The translations under genes and the position numbers were made by a program. Source: Macrococcus lamae (lineage in GTDB: Bacteria > Bacillota > Bacilli > Staphylococcales > Staphylococcaceae). Taken from it: DNA of 64,000 nt. The notes beneath the pieces are model-generated. The model was not told where the DNA came from, did no database searches, and worked only from the letters and a program-made list of their open reading frames with translations. Every line of letters starts with the position of its first letter. The first letter of the stretch is position 1. This document shows positions 23,999-34,191 of this stretch, in pieces. Where the stretch lies: assembly GCF_004359545.1 (NCBI RefSeq), contig NZ_SCWB01000014.1:1-64000 (forward strand). Reading direction: 5' to 3'.

Positions 23999-25297
23999 AT
24001 GAAAATAAAAAATAATATGACTGTTAGAATCATCATAGCATTAATATTAGGTATAGCTGTTGGTTCTATTTTTAATCTTTTTGCCGAGGCAGACTGGGTT
24101 AAAGGCATCAATCAATATGTCTTCAATGTTCTTGGACAGGTTTTTCTTAATCTTATCTTTATGCTTGTCGTACCGATTGTATTTGTTTCTATTGTACTGG
24201 GCGTTGTCGGTGTCGGTGACCCGAAACTCCTTGGAAACATTGGACTTAAAACGCTGCTGTTCTTCCTGACAACTACAGCGCTTGCTATCATTATTGCGAT
24301 GGTACTGGCATCAGTGTTTAAGCCGGGAGAAGGAAAGACAGATCTGCTGCAGAGCAATGACGTCAAGCAGTATGAGCAGGAGCAGAAAGCGAAGGCGAAA
24401 GAAGCAGAGGAGCAGGGAATGGCGACGGAACAAACTTTTGATCAGACGCTTATCAATCTCTTCCCGAAAAATCCTATTCAGGCAATGGCTACAACGAATG
24501 TGCTGCAGGTCATTACATTTGCAATATTTATCGGTGTCGGAATGATTGCTCTTGGTGATAAGGTCGCAGTGGTCAAGACATTCTTCGAGCAGGTCAATGA
24601 AATATTGATGCACATTGTTATGATGATCATGAAATATTTCGCTCCATTTGGAACGTTCGGCCTTGTTGCTACAGCATTTACCAATGCCGGATTCGGCGCC
24701 ATAAAACAATTATTCATGTACTTCTTTATAGTACTGCTTGCATTACTGATTCATATGGTAGTTGTCTACGGAGGAGCTGTCAAATTGCTTGCCGGTAAAA
24801 GTCCGGTCTGGTTCTTTAAGGGATTTGCTCCAGCGATGACGGTCGGTTTCAGTTCTTCAAGTTCAAATGCGACACTGCCTATTTCTTTGGAGTGTGCACA
24901 GGATAACCTTGGTGTACGTAAGGAAATCTCTTCTTTCGTCCAACCGCTCGGTGCAACGATCAATATGGATGGTACAGCAATCATGCAAGGGGTCGCCACA
25001 ATATTTATCGCTCAGATTTCTGGTGTGGACCTCACGTTCATGCAGCTTGTAACAGTAGTCATTATCGCTGTCGTTGCATCTATCGGTACAGCAGGAGTTC
25101 CTGGTGTCGGACTAGTGATGCTGGCGATGGTGCTGACAGCCGTGGGACTAAATCCAGCTGCTATTGGTATCATCCTAGGAATTGACCGTCTACTTGATAT
25201 GTCACGTACTGCAGTGAACATTACAGGCGATGCAGCATGTGCTGTCATTATTTCAGAACGTGAAAAAAGAAAATTAAATCGTACAGCCGCTCATTAA
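23999..25297 (+). CDS. Dicarboxylate/amino acid:cation symporter (DAACS family)
   Basis: A 432-residue glutamate-transporter-fold carrier with eight helices and two re-entrant hairpins. The signatures are SSSSNATLP in hairpin 1 (about residues 285-293), NMDGTAIMQG in helix 7 (about 322-331, sodium and substrate site) and GVPGVGLVM in hairpin 2. A charged, Glu/Lys-rich insert of about 30 residues (about 110-145) lies between helices 3 and 4. The substrate may be glutamate, aspartate or a C4-dicarboxylate. AGAGGTGG precedes the ATG. The gene is monocistronic with its own terminator. Confidence 0.92.
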   Translation: MKIKNNMTVRIIIALILGIAVGSIFNLFAEADWVKGINQYVFNVLGQVFLNLIFMLVVPIVFVSIVLGVVGVGDPKLLGNIGLKTLLFFLTTTALAIIIAMVLASVFKPGEGKTDLLQSNDVKQYEQEQKAKAKEAEEQGMATEQTFDQTLINLFPKNPIQAMATTNVLQVITFAIFIGVGMIALGDKVAVVKTFFEQVNEILMHIVMMIMKYFAPFGTFGLVATAFTNAGFGAIKQLFMYFFIVLLALLIHMVVVYGGAVKLLAGKSPVWFFKGFAPAMTVGFSSSSSNATLPISLECAQDNLGVRKEISSFVQPLGATINMDGTAIMQGVATIFIAQISGVDLTFMQLVTVVIIAVVASIGTAGVPGVGLVMLAMVLTAVGLNPAAIGIILGIDRLLDMSRTAVNITGDAACAVIISEREKRKLNRTAAH

Positions 25298-25313
25298 GTG
25301 ACAATTTTGCGAC

Positions 25314-25345
25314 AGAGGGAAAACTTCGAGTTTTTCCTCTTTTAA
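25314..25345 (+). terminator. Rho-independent terminator
   Basis: AGAGGGAAAAC-TTCGA-GTTTTTCCTCT hairpin with a TTTT tail after the symporter gene. Confidence 0.88.
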
Positions 25346-25460
25346 TTTGCTGTAAATTATATTAAGATGGTAAATGTGTCTTAAATAGATGTGTATTATT
25401 TCAATTTCATGCACTGAACATATATTAGAGCATAAATATATAGATGAAAGGTCGTATATA

Positions 25461-25925
25461 ATGGATAAACAAAACTTCACAGATTTATTACAGACAAAAT
25501 TTAAAATGGTCCGTATAGAAGCTGGCTATACTCAGGATACAATGGCTCAGACGATCGGTTTGTCTAAAAAGACGTTAGTTCAAATTGAAAAAGAGCGTGT
25601 GCTGCCTAACTGGACAACTTGTGTATCGTTATGTGCATTATTCAGAGACTCAGAAGTGTTACAGACAACGCTTGGCGGAGATCCACTCGAAGTTATTCAA
25701 GTGATTTCACGCGGCGCCTGTGCTTACCCAAAGAATGAAAACCTTGATGAACTATGGTGGGAGACGAAGCAGAAAGAAGCGGGTTACACTCTGCAATTCA
25801 ATAAAATTTCTAACCTATACCGTGTCATCGATTCAGCAAACCAACCATTATTTGGTTCAAACAAAGAACGTGAAGCAGATACTTTCTTCAATAGAAGAGT
25901 GTCTGACCAGTTAATCAATGCTTAA
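25461..25925 (+). CDS. XRE-family transcriptional regulator
   Basis: A 154-residue protein with an N-terminal helix-turn-helix (about residues 10-65: VRIEAGYTQDTMAQTIGLSKKTLVQIEKER) of the Cro/CI type. A C-terminal domain of about 85 residues, with ENLDELWWETKQKEAGYTLQ, has no fold I recognise. ATG 25461 follows GAAAGG; an upstream in-frame ATG lacks a ribosome site. The gene is flanked by terminators and has no obvious regulated partner. Similar orphan regulators are conserved in staphylococci. Confidence 0.85.
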   Translation: MDKQNFTDLLQTKFKMVRIEAGYTQDTMAQTIGLSKKTLVQIEKERVLPNWTTCVSLCALFRDSEVLQTTLGGDPLEVIQVISRGACAYPKNENLDELWWETKQKEAGYTLQFNKISNLYRVIDSANQPLFGSNKEREADTFFNRRVSDQLINA

Positions 25926-25953
25926 GCAGACGACCAGTCGTTTGCTTTTTTTG
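25924..25953 (+). terminator. Rho-independent terminator
   Basis: AAGCAGACGA-CCAG-TCGTTTGCTT hairpin followed by T residues. The 5' arm includes the stop codon of the XRE gene. Confidence 0.88.
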
Positions 25954-26039
25954 TCACTGTAGCTGTATGGCTATTCATTGGTTAATCCATTGAATTATGG
26001 TACATTATTATCAGATATTATTTAAAGGAGCTATTCAAA

Positions 26040-26405
26040 ATGACAGTTAATATTTATGATGAAGCAAATCGTCTCGAAAGTGCATTACGTCAAAGTGACG
26101 AATACACTGCAGTAAAAACTTACTTTGAGGCAATCAATAATAATCCTGAATCGAAAAAGCTGTTCAATGAGTTCAGAAACATCCAGCTGACTTTACAGGA
26201 GAAACAGATGTCTGGTCAGGAAATCACTGAAGAAGATATCGCAAGTGCAAACAATGTAGCTGCTAAAATTGAGCAGGATGAAAATATTGCTAAATTAATG
26301 CAGGCTGAGCAGCGTATGAGTCAGATTATCGAGGATTTAAATCGTATCATTATGAAACCATTACAGGATTTATACGGTGTAAACGACGCCGCAACAGAAC
26401 AATAA
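26040..26405 (+). CDS. UPF0342 / YheA-YlbF-like protein
   Basis: A 121-residue, entirely helical, acidic protein. ESKKLFNEFRNIQLTLQEKQMSGQEI is the typical DUF964 helix-turn-helix hairpin (about residues 36-61) shared by YheA, YmcA and YlbF. YmcA and YlbF belong to the RNase-Y accessory complex of Bacillus, but for the YheA group no function is established. AAAGGAG lies 7 nt before the ATG. It is a single gene bounded by terminators. Confidence 0.9.
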   Translation: MTVNIYDEANRLESALRQSDEYTAVKTYFEAINNNPESKKLFNEFRNIQLTLQEKQMSGQEITEEDIASANNVAAKIEQDENIAKLMQAEQRMSQIIEDLNRIIMKPLQDLYGVNDAATEQ

Positions 26406-26412
26406 TAAAGTG

Positions 26413-26448
26413 AAAATAAACGAAATCGACATTTCGTTTATTTTTTTT
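26413..26448 (+). terminator. Rho-independent terminator
   Basis: AAAATAAACGAAAT-CGAC-ATTTCGTTTATTTT stem, with T run. Only 13 bp separate it from the hemZ start. Confidence 0.9.
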
Positions 26449-26461
26449 AAGAGGTTATAAG

Positions 26462-27937
26462 ATGAAGATATATGTAAATCATCCGGAACTTGAACCACAG
26501 CTGCTGTTCATCAAAAACATCTTCAATCTATATTTTGAAGATGCTATATTACTCATTGGGACAGGAGATAACCAGCTGACGTTTGATGTTACAACAAATG
26601 TCTCAACGGCTGTGCAAGCGACATTGACACTTAATGGCAGAACTTATCATGCAGCCGCAGAACGGCAGGAGACCGATAAGAAGTCTGTTAAGCAGGCGAT
26701 GGCGAAGACACTTGTTACTATGCTGACAGAGCACACAGGCATCACACAGAGCTGGGGGACGCTGACCGGAATACGTCCTACTAAGCTCTATCATCGGCTG
26801 TACAGACAGGGTCTTGACCATGAAGCCATCTGTGAACGGTTGTCAGCAGATTATTTGATCAGCCGGGAGAAGCTTGACTTGATGCAGGACATTGTCCGTA
26901 TTCAGAACGAAGCAATACCTGACCTGTATGACTTGAAGCGTGAAGTCAGTGTCTATATCGGTATTCCGTTCTGTCCGACAAAATGTGCTTACTGCACATT
27001 TCCTGCTTACAGCATACTCGTCCATAAAAACGATGTTCCCGAGTTTCTTGTCGGTCTACTGCACGAAATCAAGGAGACTGGAGAATGGCTGAAAAGGAAT
27101 GATATTAAAGTCACTTCCATCTATTTCGGCGGCGGAACACCGACTTCTATTACTCCTGAAGATTTAAAGCTGTTACTTGATGAATGCTATCGTTCGTTCG
27201 ATATGTCAGCAGTACGTGAAGTCACTGTTGAAGCAGGACGTCCGGATACGATAGACCATGAAACATTGAAAGTACTGAATGACTTTAATATCGACCGTAT
27301 CAGCATCAATCCGCAGAGTTTCACTGACGAAACATTGAAAGCAATCGGCAGACATCATTCTGTGGCTGAGACAGTGGATAAATTCAAGCTTGCACGACAG
27401 CATCACATGAATAATATCAATATGGATCTGATTATAGGTCTGCCGAATGAAGACCGTACACATGTCAGACATTCACTTGCTGAAGTGGATCAATTGAAAC
27501 CAGAATCACTGACCGTTCATACTCTGAGCTTCAAACGAGCAAGTGAGATGACGCGTAATAAATCAAAGTATCCGGTAGCTGACCGAGAAGAAATTATGAC
27601 GATGATGAATATGACGAAAACATATGCCAGAGACAATGGTTATGTTCCTTATTATCTATACCGCCAGAAAAACATTCTCGGTAATCTTGAAAATATTGGC
27701 TACGCTACCCACGAAGAATACTCTCTTTACAATATCCTGATTATGGAAGAAGTTCAGACTATTCTAGGACTTGGCTGTGGTGCTTCAAGTAAATTGATTC
27801 ACCCCGAAACGGGGAAAATTGAAAATTACTTGAACCCGAAAGATCCGAAGAGCTATAACAATTCATACGAGCATTACACGACAGAGAAAATCAAAAAGTT
27901 AGAACGGCTCTATAATGGCATGACGCTCGTTCAGTAA
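26462..27937 (+). CDS. hemZ: HemZ, radical SAM coproporphyrinogen III oxidase-like protein
   Basis: A 491-residue HemN/HemZ-family radical SAM protein. The cluster motif CPTKCAYC (C-x3-C-x2-C, about residues 171-178) is intact. GGGTPTSI and the second SAM-binding segment VEAGRPDT follow, and YYLYRQKNILGNLENIGYA is typical of HemZ. An N-terminal domain of about 160 residues precedes the barrel, as in Bacillus HemZ. Because hemE-hemH-hemY here imply the coproporphyrin-dependent heme route, its real job may differ from anaerobic decarboxylation. AGAGG precedes the ATG. Confidence 0.88.
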   Translation: MKIYVNHPELEPQLLFIKNIFNLYFEDAILLIGTGDNQLTFDVTTNVSTAVQATLTLNGRTYHAAAERQETDKKSVKQAMAKTLVTMLTEHTGITQSWGTLTGIRPTKLYHRLYRQGLDHEAICERLSADYLISREKLDLMQDIVRIQNEAIPDLYDLKREVSVYIGIPFCPTKCAYCTFPAYSILVHKNDVPEFLVGLLHEIKETGEWLKRNDIKVTSIYFGGGTPTSITPEDLKLLLDECYRSFDMSAVREVTVEAGRPDTIDHETLKVLNDFNIDRISINPQSFTDETLKAIGRHHSVAETVDKFKLARQHHMNNINMDLIIGLPNEDRTHVRHSLAEVDQLKPESLTVHTLSFKRASEMTRNKSKYPVADREEIMTMMNMTKTYARDNGYVPYYLYRQKNILGNLENIGYATHEEYSLYNILIMEEVQTILGLGCGASSKLIHPETGKIENYLNPKDPKSYNNSYEHYTTEKIKKLERLYNGMTLVQ

Positions 27938-27938
27938 G

Positions 27939-27978
27939 AAATGTTCCTTCATCGATAGAGATGAAGGAACATTTTTTT
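27939..27978 (+). terminator. Terminator after hemZ
   Basis: AAATGTTCCTTCATC-GATAGA-GATGAAGGAACATTT stem followed by T residues. Confidence 0.95.
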
Positions 27979-28076
27979 GTCATCATTCAATGAATATAGA
28001 CCTTTTTTCTGGTATGCATACAACTGACCTAGTTTTTGTTGTAAAATAAATTGAATACTAGAAGTGAGGGATGCTT

Positions 28077-29258
28077 ATGATCAAATTTATCCACTGTGCT
28101 GATTTACATCTTGATGCACCATTCAAATTGAATCACTACGTATCAGACGCTATTATGGGAGACATACGCAAATCCAGTTTCGAAAGTTTCAGACGGCTTG
28201 TAACAGATGCTATTAATCTGAAAGTTGATTTCATTCTGATAGCAGGTGACATGTTTGATTCTAGAAATCAGTCATTATGGACGATGGTGTTTTTAAAAGA
28301 GCAGTTTGAACGACTGCAGGATGCTCATATATTCGTCTATATCATCCGGGGCGAAGCGGATAACATGAAATATTCGCGTATTAAATGGCCTGCTAATGTC
28401 GTTGTGTTTGGTGAGCAGGTTGAAACATATGAGTTTATCACTAAAGAAGGAAATGTCGTCTATATTCATGGCTTCAGCTACAAGGAACATACAAGTTATG
28501 AAAATAAACTTGAACAATATCCGACTAATCAGGTGGATTCAAGTATACATATTGGAATGCTGCACGGTACATTCGTCAAGCATCAGACTGAAAACCCGCT
28601 CACTGAATTCAGTCAGGAGGAACTGAACGAAAAGCTCTATCACTACTGGGCATTAGGTCATATTCATGAGCGCCGGCTGATCAGTGAACTCCCTCACATT
28701 CATTATCCTGGCAATATTCAAGGTTCTAATATTGGAGAATTAGGTAAGAAAGGTTATCTGCTTGTAGAAGGTGATCATGTATCGATGGATGTCGTCTTCG
28801 TGCCGACGCAATATATTCGCTTTGAGAAAGCAGAGCTGACATTGACGGATACGGGCAAGAATGCCATCTATCAAGATTTGACTGATTTCAAGAATGAACA
28901 GAGAAAGTATGGTAAATGTATCTACCAGGTTAGACTCGTTAACGATAGTGAGCAATTGATCAATCAAAGTATGCTTGAAGAGCTGCTGACACTCGTGCAG
29001 CAGTATGAGACACATGAGCAGAACTTCATCTGGATAGATCAGCTTACACTCTCTCAGCAGCATGATGTAACGACACTTAACCAGGAATTTGACAGTGATT
29101 CTCTTAATGATGAGCGATTATACAGTGAAGCACTAAGTCCGTTATATCATGATCAGACGTTCAGCAGATTTCTGGATAATTTCGAAACATTCGATAAGAA
29201 AGAGCTTCTTGACATCGGTGAGAGACGGATCAAAGGGCGAATGAGGGATGACGGATGA
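28077..29258 (+). CDS. yhaO: Metallophosphoesterase YhaO (SbcD/Mre11-like)
   Basis: A 393-residue calcineurin-like phosphoesterase. Metal-ligand motifs are visible: DLHLD (D9, H11), AGDMFD (about residues 61-66), RGEADN where the family has GNHD, and GHIH (about 198-201). The C-terminal half forms a cap of the type seen in SbcD. ATG 28077 was chosen because GTGAGGG sits about 8 nt upstream; an ATG 6 bp earlier is too close. It overlaps yhaN by 4 bp, making an SbcC/SbcD-like nuclease-ATPase pair presumed to act on DNA ends. Confidence 0.9.
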   Translation: MIKFIHCADLHLDAPFKLNHYVSDAIMGDIRKSSFESFRRLVTDAINLKVDFILIAGDMFDSRNQSLWTMVFLKEQFERLQDAHIFVYIIRGEADNMKYSRIKWPANVVVFGEQVETYEFITKEGNVVYIHGFSYKEHTSYENKLEQYPTNQVDSSIHIGMLHGTFVKHQTENPLTEFSQEELNEKLYHYWALGHIHERRLISELPHIHYPGNIQGSNIGELGKKGYLLVEGDHVSMDVVFVPTQYIRFEKAELTLTDTGKNAIYQDLTDFKNEQRKYGKCIYQVRLVNDSEQLINQSMLEELLTLVQQYETHEQNFIWIDQLTLSQQHDVTTLNQEFDSDSLNDERLYSEALSPLYHDQTFSRFLDNFETFDKKELLDIGERRIKGRMRDDG

Positions 29259-32164
29259 AGATAAAATCACTTGAAATATATGGTTACGGTAGATTACAGC
29301 AAAGGACATATAATCTGGACCGGTCATTCACTCAAATTTTCGGTGAGAATGAAACTGGTAAATCAACAATGCAGCTGTTTATTCATTCGATTTTATTCGG
29401 ATTTCCCGAGGCAGGTGATGAACCGCGGTTGATGCCGAGATTTTCTACGACATATGGCGGTAGTCTGCTGCTTGAAGTGGGTGGAGATGATATGTTCATA
29501 GAACGGGTGTACCGTAATGGCATGGAAGAACTGACAGTGAGGTTCAATGACCTGCTGAAAGATGAAGCATGGTTAAGTCAAAAACTGAACTTTATTACGA
29601 AAGATACATATAGACAAATATTTTCATTCGATGTGTTACGCTTGCAGCACGTCCATCAGCTGACTGAGAAGAAACTGCAGAACTATTTGCTGCAGGCAGG
29701 GGTATTTGGTTCTACTGAATACGCTAGTCTTGAGGAGAAACTGGAGGAAGAAAAAACACATTTAATCAGTGACAATCATGAATCGGGAGAGCTGTATGAT
29801 CATGTGCTTGAGCTGACGAACCTTGAGATACAGATCAGAGATGAAGAGAGTAAGCTTGAGCAATATGACATTCATGAAAGCCGTGCTTATCAGCTGAGAG
29901 GGAAGATTGATCTGTTGAATTCCCATATTGAACAGCTATCTGTCATACAGCAGAGAAAGCAGAAGGAAATGATGTTCCATGCCGATATGAAAGAGTGGAA
30001 ACAGCTTGAACATCAATTGAATATTGAACCGATCACTTTCCCGGATAATGGCATCGAACGGTTTGAATCACTGAAACGTCAGAGTTATAATACTGACCGG
30101 GATATTATGCTCCGTGCTGAAAAGGTGGAGAGTCTGACAAAAGAAATGACCGGCATAGAACTGATGCCGGATCATGCATACGAGGCGGCTCAGCAGCTGC
30201 TTAAAGAAGAACCGGTCATCAAACAGCATGAGAAGACGCTGAAGACACTTGACCGCGAGATACTGGATAAACAGGCTGCATTGCATGCCATGCAATCAGA
30301 TATCGGCTGGACTGATTATTATGATGTTCCTCTTAGCAGCCAATTGAAAGAACAGGTTGTATATAATGTCGCAGAAAAAGAACGGCTCGTCTCACAGCTG
30401 GACCAGCTGAATCGTGAGCTTGAGCAGGCAAAGTCAGAAGAAACGCTCACAGAGAACGAGCGATTGGAACTGATCCTTCATATCGTTTCTGATGATCAGT
30501 ACAACGACGGCATTCAGCTGACTGCTCAAAAAGATGAGCTCGCACAAAAGACTGAATTATATAACAAACTAAATAGCGAACAGAAGAAACAGGCACTCAT
30601 CGAAGAAACGAGAAGGAAACGGTTAAATATCGTTTATAGTGTGCTCGGCACTGCAGCTCTTATCGCAGCCATATATTTTTTCTTCAGTGCTCTTGTTATT
30701 CCAGCTATAGCTCTGCTTGCTATTCCTATTGTGATGATTATACTTCTTCTGATGAATAAACCCTCACTTAATCATCATGGTATGATTATGGAAGATGAGA
30801 TTAATAGCCTTGAACAGTCTATTACAGCGCTATCCGGCCGACTGGACAAATCTTTTAAGCTGGCTGAGCAGCAGGAATTCAGAGAAAGAATGACGGTCTT
30901 GTCGAGAGAACTAGAGGCTCATGGACGAAAAGAGCAGCAACTGCAGTCAAGAATTGAGAAGAAAAAGGATGAATTCACTTCAATCGGTAAGGAATTAATA
31001 CAGACTAAAGAACAGCTGCATCTGCCAGCAGACTTTGAAGACAGTCTGCTGCATCACGCTTACCGAACAATTGATAAAATGCAGCAGCTGTCAGCTACTA
31101 TTGCTCAGCTGAAAGAACAGTATTCAGCTGAACAATCAGCACTCGAGAAGTTTAATGAACAGCTGAGCCACTTTGATCATAAATGGGACATTGAACACTT
31201 AACGCTTGTTTTTCAGGAACTGAACACGCTAGTCAAATCTGAGGATAAGAAACGCGTGCAGCAGCTGCGTCTGACAGAGCAGCTGGCACTCAGTGAACGG
31301 GAACTGGCTGCCGTTAAAAAATCAGCCGAAGAAATGAACAATGAAACGATGCAGCTGTTCAGTGACGCAGGTGCAACTGATGAAGCTGCTTATTACACGC
31401 GTTATAATAACTACACTCAGTATAAGAATAATTTCGAACGTCATCAGTTGCTCAGCCGGAAACTTGAAGATGAGAATTTTACTTATGAAGTAAATACAGA
31501 GCTTGCTTATACGTCTGCTGAAGACTTAAGAATAGCAGAAGCAGAACTTAGCAATCAGCTCAACCAGCTTAAAAACGCTCTTCAGTCAGAACAGTTTGAG
31601 CTGCATCAGACAGAGCAGGCGATGCATGCGCTAGAACATGATACGACATTATCAGAACTGAATTATCGTTATGAAATTGAAAGACAGATTGTCAACAGAA
31701 TGGCTAAAGCACATGGTGCACTCAGTTATATTGAAAAATTGATTTCAGTACACCGTCAAAAAGTTAAAGAACAAAGAATACCGCATATCATTGGTGAAGC
31801 ATCACAGATTTTTAGTACACTGACAGAAGGTAGATATATTGCTGTCATGTATGAATCAGAACTTGTGGTCAAACATAAAGATGGACAAGTGTATCATCCG
31901 ACAGAATTATCACAGTCGACTAAGGAACTGCTGTATATTACTATGCGCCTCAGTCTGATTCAACATCTACATCAGCTATATCCATTGCCGATCATCATTG
32001 ACGATGCGTTTGTTCATTTTGATAAGCAGCGAAAAGATTTTATTACGGAGTATTTAATGAAGAATGAAAACAACCAGGTTCTCTACTTTACGCCAAACCG
32101 TTCAGCGAATATACCTAGTAAAAATACGCTTGTACTTGAGCGTCATGACAAGGAGACTAAATAA
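29255..32164 (+). CDS. yhaN: YhaN, SbcC/Rad50-like ATPase with coiled coils and a membrane segment
   Basis: A 969-residue protein with Walker [10 protein letters not shown] (30-38) at one end and the ABC-like [11 protein letters not shown] (about 885) plus Walker [13 protein letters not shown] (about 910) at the other. Long Gln/Glu/Lys-rich coiled coils lie between. In the centre (about residues 455-500) two adjoining hydrophobic stretches, [14 protein letters not shown] and [14 protein letters not shown], replace the zinc-hook apex of Rad50, so the coil tip is probably anchored in the membrane. ATG overlaps the yhaO stop (ATGA). Coupled with yhaO, it likely forms a membrane-tethered DNA repair complex. 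Confidence 0.9.
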   Translation: MKIKSLEIYGYGRLQQRTYNLDRSFTQIFGENETGKSTMQLFIHSILFGFPEAGDEPRLMPRFSTTYGGSLLLEVGGDDMFIERVYRNGMEELTVRFNDLLKDEAWLSQKLNFITKDTYRQIFSFDVLRLQHVHQLTEKKLQNYLLQAGVFGSTEYASLEEKLEEEKTHLISDNHESGELYDHVLELTNLEIQIRDEESKLEQYDIHESRAYQLRGKIDLLNSHIEQLSVIQQRKQKEMMFHADMKEWKQLEHQLNIEPITFPDNGIERFESLKRQSYNTDRDIMLRAEKVESLTKEMTGIELMPDHAYEAAQQLLKEEPVIKQHEKTLKTLDREILDKQAALHAMQSDIGWTDYYDVPLSSQLKEQVVYNVAEKERLVSQLDQLNRELEQAKSEETLTENERLELILHIVSDDQYNDGIQLTAQKDELAQKTELYNKLNSEQKKQALIEETRRKRLNIVYSVLGTAALIAAIYFFFSALVIPAIALLAIPIVMIILLLMNKPSLNHHGMIMEDEINSLEQSITALSGRLDKSFKLAEQQEFRERMTVLSRELEAHGRKEQQLQSRIEKKKDEFTSIGKELIQTKEQLHLPADFEDSLLHHAYRTIDKMQQLSATIAQLKEQYSAEQSALEKFNEQLSHFDHKWDIEHLTLVFQELNTLVKSEDKKRVQQLRLTEQLALSERELAAVKKSAEEMNNETMQLFSDAGATDEAAYYTRYNNYTQYKNNFERHQLLSRKLEDENFTYEVNTELAYTSAEDLRIAEAELSNQLNQLKNALQSEQFELHQTEQAMHALEHDTTLSELNYRYEIERQIVNRMAKAHGALSYIEKLISVHRQKVKEQRIPHIIGEASQIFSTLTEGRYIAVMYESELVVKHKDGQVYHPTELSQSTKELLYITMRLSLIQHLHQLYPLPIIIDDAFVHFDKQRKDFITEYLMKNENNQVLYFTPNRSANIPSKNTLVLERHDKETK

Positions 32165-33105
32165 TGAGAACAATAGAGACTTTGAAGCCAGGTGAATCCG
32201 TTGATGCTTTTTTCATGATTCACCGGGCAGTTCAAGGAGTGACAGGGCAGGGGAAACCTTACTTGACGCTCTATCTTAAAGATAAGAGCGGCGATATAGA
32301 AGCAAAAATGTGGACAGTCACAGAAGAAGATATGAAAAGACTTGTTCCTGAGACACTGATCCGTGTGAAAGGAGACGTCATTGATTATCGCGGCAGAACG
32401 CAGATGAAAATTAATCACTGCCGCCTTGCAGTACCGGAAGATGGTGTGAGACTTGAGAACTTCCTTGAATCAGCACCTGTAACAGCTGACGACATGACTG
32501 ATCAGCTGATGACTTATGTGATGGATATCAGCAATGCGAACTTGCAGCGTGTGACGCGTCTATTGCTGAAGAAGTATCAGCAGGAATTCATGACTTATCC
32601 TGCAGCAAGCTCGAACCATCATAACTTTGTGTCAGGACTGATGTATCATGTAGTGACTATGCTGAGACAGGCTGAAGCGTTATGTAACATCTATCCCTCA
32701 CTGAACCGCAGTCTGCTGTATTCTGGAGTGATACTGCATGACATGGGGAAAGTGAAGGAATTATCCGGACCTGTCGCGACAAGTTATACAGTAGAAGGAA
32801 ATTTGCTGGGACACATCTCAATTATGAGTGATGAGATTGCAGAGATAGCGAAGGAACATAACATTGAAGGGGAAGAAATTCTTCTGCTCAGACATTTAGT
32901 ACTATCACATCACGGCAAGTATGAATACGGCTCACCTAAGCTGCCGATGATCAAAGAAGCTGAGATTCTGCACTTTATTGATAACATCGATGCCCGTATG
33001 CAGATGTTTGATAAACATCTGAAAAAAGTGGACAAAGGACAGTTCACAGAACGTATATTCGCGCTTGAGAACAGACAGTTCTATAAGCCGGAATCGCTGG
33101 ACTGA
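32164..33105 (+). CDS. yhaM: 3'-5' exoribonuclease YhaM
   Basis: A 313-residue nuclease. An N-terminal OB-fold (about residues 10-95: [28 protein letters not shown]) binds nucleic acid. A C-terminal HD phosphohydrolase domain has [10 protein letters not shown] (about 192-201) and later His ligands in [14 protein letters not shown]. The family degrades RNA, and also ssDNA with manganese, from the 3' end. Start ATG 32164 shares its A with the yhaN stop codon (TAATG), so yhaO-yhaN-yhaM are translationally linked. Confidence 0.93.
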   Translation: MRTIETLKPGESVDAFFMIHRAVQGVTGQGKPYLTLYLKDKSGDIEAKMWTVTEEDMKRLVPETLIRVKGDVIDYRGRTQMKINHCRLAVPEDGVRLENFLESAPVTADDMTDQLMTYVMDISNANLQRVTRLLLKKYQQEFMTYPAASSNHHNFVSGLMYHVVTMLRQAEALCNIYPSLNRSLLYSGVILHDMGKVKELSGPVATSYTVEGNLLGHISIMSDEIAEIAKEHNIEGEEILLLRHLVLSHHGKYEYGSPKLPMIKEAEILHFIDNIDARMQMFDKHLKKVDKGQFTERIFALENRQFYKPESLD

Positions 33106-33128
33106 CCCAACATATATTGATCTCAGAC

Positions 33129-33163
33129 AAAAAAGCACAGCCGAATATTCGGCTGTGCTTTTT
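33129..33163. terminator. Bidirectional terminator between yhaM and prsA
   Basis: AAAAGCACAGCCGAA-TA-TTCGGCTGTGCTTTT perfect stem with A/T tails for the two converging genes. Confidence 0.95.
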
Positions 33164-33168
33164 AGCTG

Positions 33169-34092
33169 TTACTGCTGAGCTCCTTGCGTTGTAAGAATCT
33201 GCTCATCCACTACTTTTTTGATATCTTTATCTTTATAGTCAACATCATAGTCTTTAAGCAGCTTTTTGTAAGCGTCAATCATCAACTTAGGATTTTCCTG
33301 GATTTTCGCTTGACGTACTTTTTCTTTTAAGCTGTCTTTTTGCTTATTGAAGTCATCCTGCTTGTCTGCTTTAATGATGTGATAACCGTAGTCGGATTTA
33401 ACAAGACCGGAGATTTCATTTTCATCAAGTTTGAACAGTGCTTTTTCGAATGCTTCTACAGTCTGTCCTTTAACGACATAACCGAGTGATCCGCCGTTTG
33501 CTTTAGAACCAGTGTCACCGGATTCTTTCTTAGCGATTTTTGCGAAATCATCAGGATTTGCTTTAACTTCTTTTAGTACATTCTCTGCTTTTTCTTTCGC
33601 TTTTGTAGCCGTCAGGCCTGATGGATCTGTTTCAGATTTAATTTTGATTAAAATATGTGAGCCTTTTTTTGCGTTCTTTTTCACTTCATTGTCCGATACT
33701 TTGACAGTATCTTTCATCAGTTCTGTCTGATATGCATCGTTAATACGTGATTCTTTGTATTTACTGATTGTCATACCGGCCTGCTGCTGCTGAAGAATGG
33801 ATTCAAACTGTTTTTCACCGCCGTATTTCTTTACTTCAGCGTCGACATCTTTTTTAATTTTATCTTCATCGACTTTTTTACCGTATTTATCTTTCAGTAT
33901 ATCTGTCATGAGAATCTGAAAGGCTGTCTGAGCCACTTCGTCTTTGCCCATCTGGTCGATGACATTTGCAGAGCTGACATCGCCTGCTTTAGATGTAATC
34001 AATGTTTCGCCTTCGTTGTTGCCACATGCTGCCAGTCCAAGCACTGAAACAGATAGTACAGCAGGTAGTACAGCCGTTTTGAATTTATTCAT
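33169..34092 (-). CDS. prsA: Foldase lipoprotein PrsA (peptidyl-prolyl isomerase)
   Basis: A 307-residue lipoprotein. The signal peptide ends in lipobox LAAC with Cys23. An N-terminal chaperone region is followed by a parvulin PPIase domain (about residues 145-240: GSHILIKI, then GDTGSKANGGSLGYVVKG, and YGYHIIK). It assists folding of secreted proteins on the outer face of the membrane. AAAAAGGAG precedes the ATG. The neighbourhood with hpr and ecsAB is the standard Bacillales secretion cluster. Confidence 0.96.
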   Translation of the reverse strand: MNKFKTAVLPAVLSVSVLGLAACGNNEGETLITSKAGDVSSANVIDQMGKDEVAQTAFQILMTDILKDKYGKKVDEDKIKKDVDAEVKKYGGEKQFESILQQQQAGMTISKYKESRINDAYQTELMKDTVKVSDNEVKKNAKKGSHILIKIKSETDPSGLTATKAKEKAENVLKEVKANPDDFAKIAKKESGDTGSKANGGSLGYVVKGQTVEAFEKALFKLDENEISGLVKSDYGYHIIKADKQDDFNKQKDSLKEKVRQAKIQENPKLMIDAYKKLLKDYDVDYKDKDIKKVVDEQILTTQGAQQ

Positions 34093-34191
34093 TATAATTC
34101 TCCTTTTTTAGAAAACGTACACCCAATATAGCATACTGAAATAATTGATTGCAATTTACTGTATCATTCACTGATTAAAATGATATGAGAA

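Noticed and set aside
24112-24717. Overlapping frames on both strands within the symporter gene
   Set aside because: The symporter signatures fix the frame; the others are long only because of biased codons.
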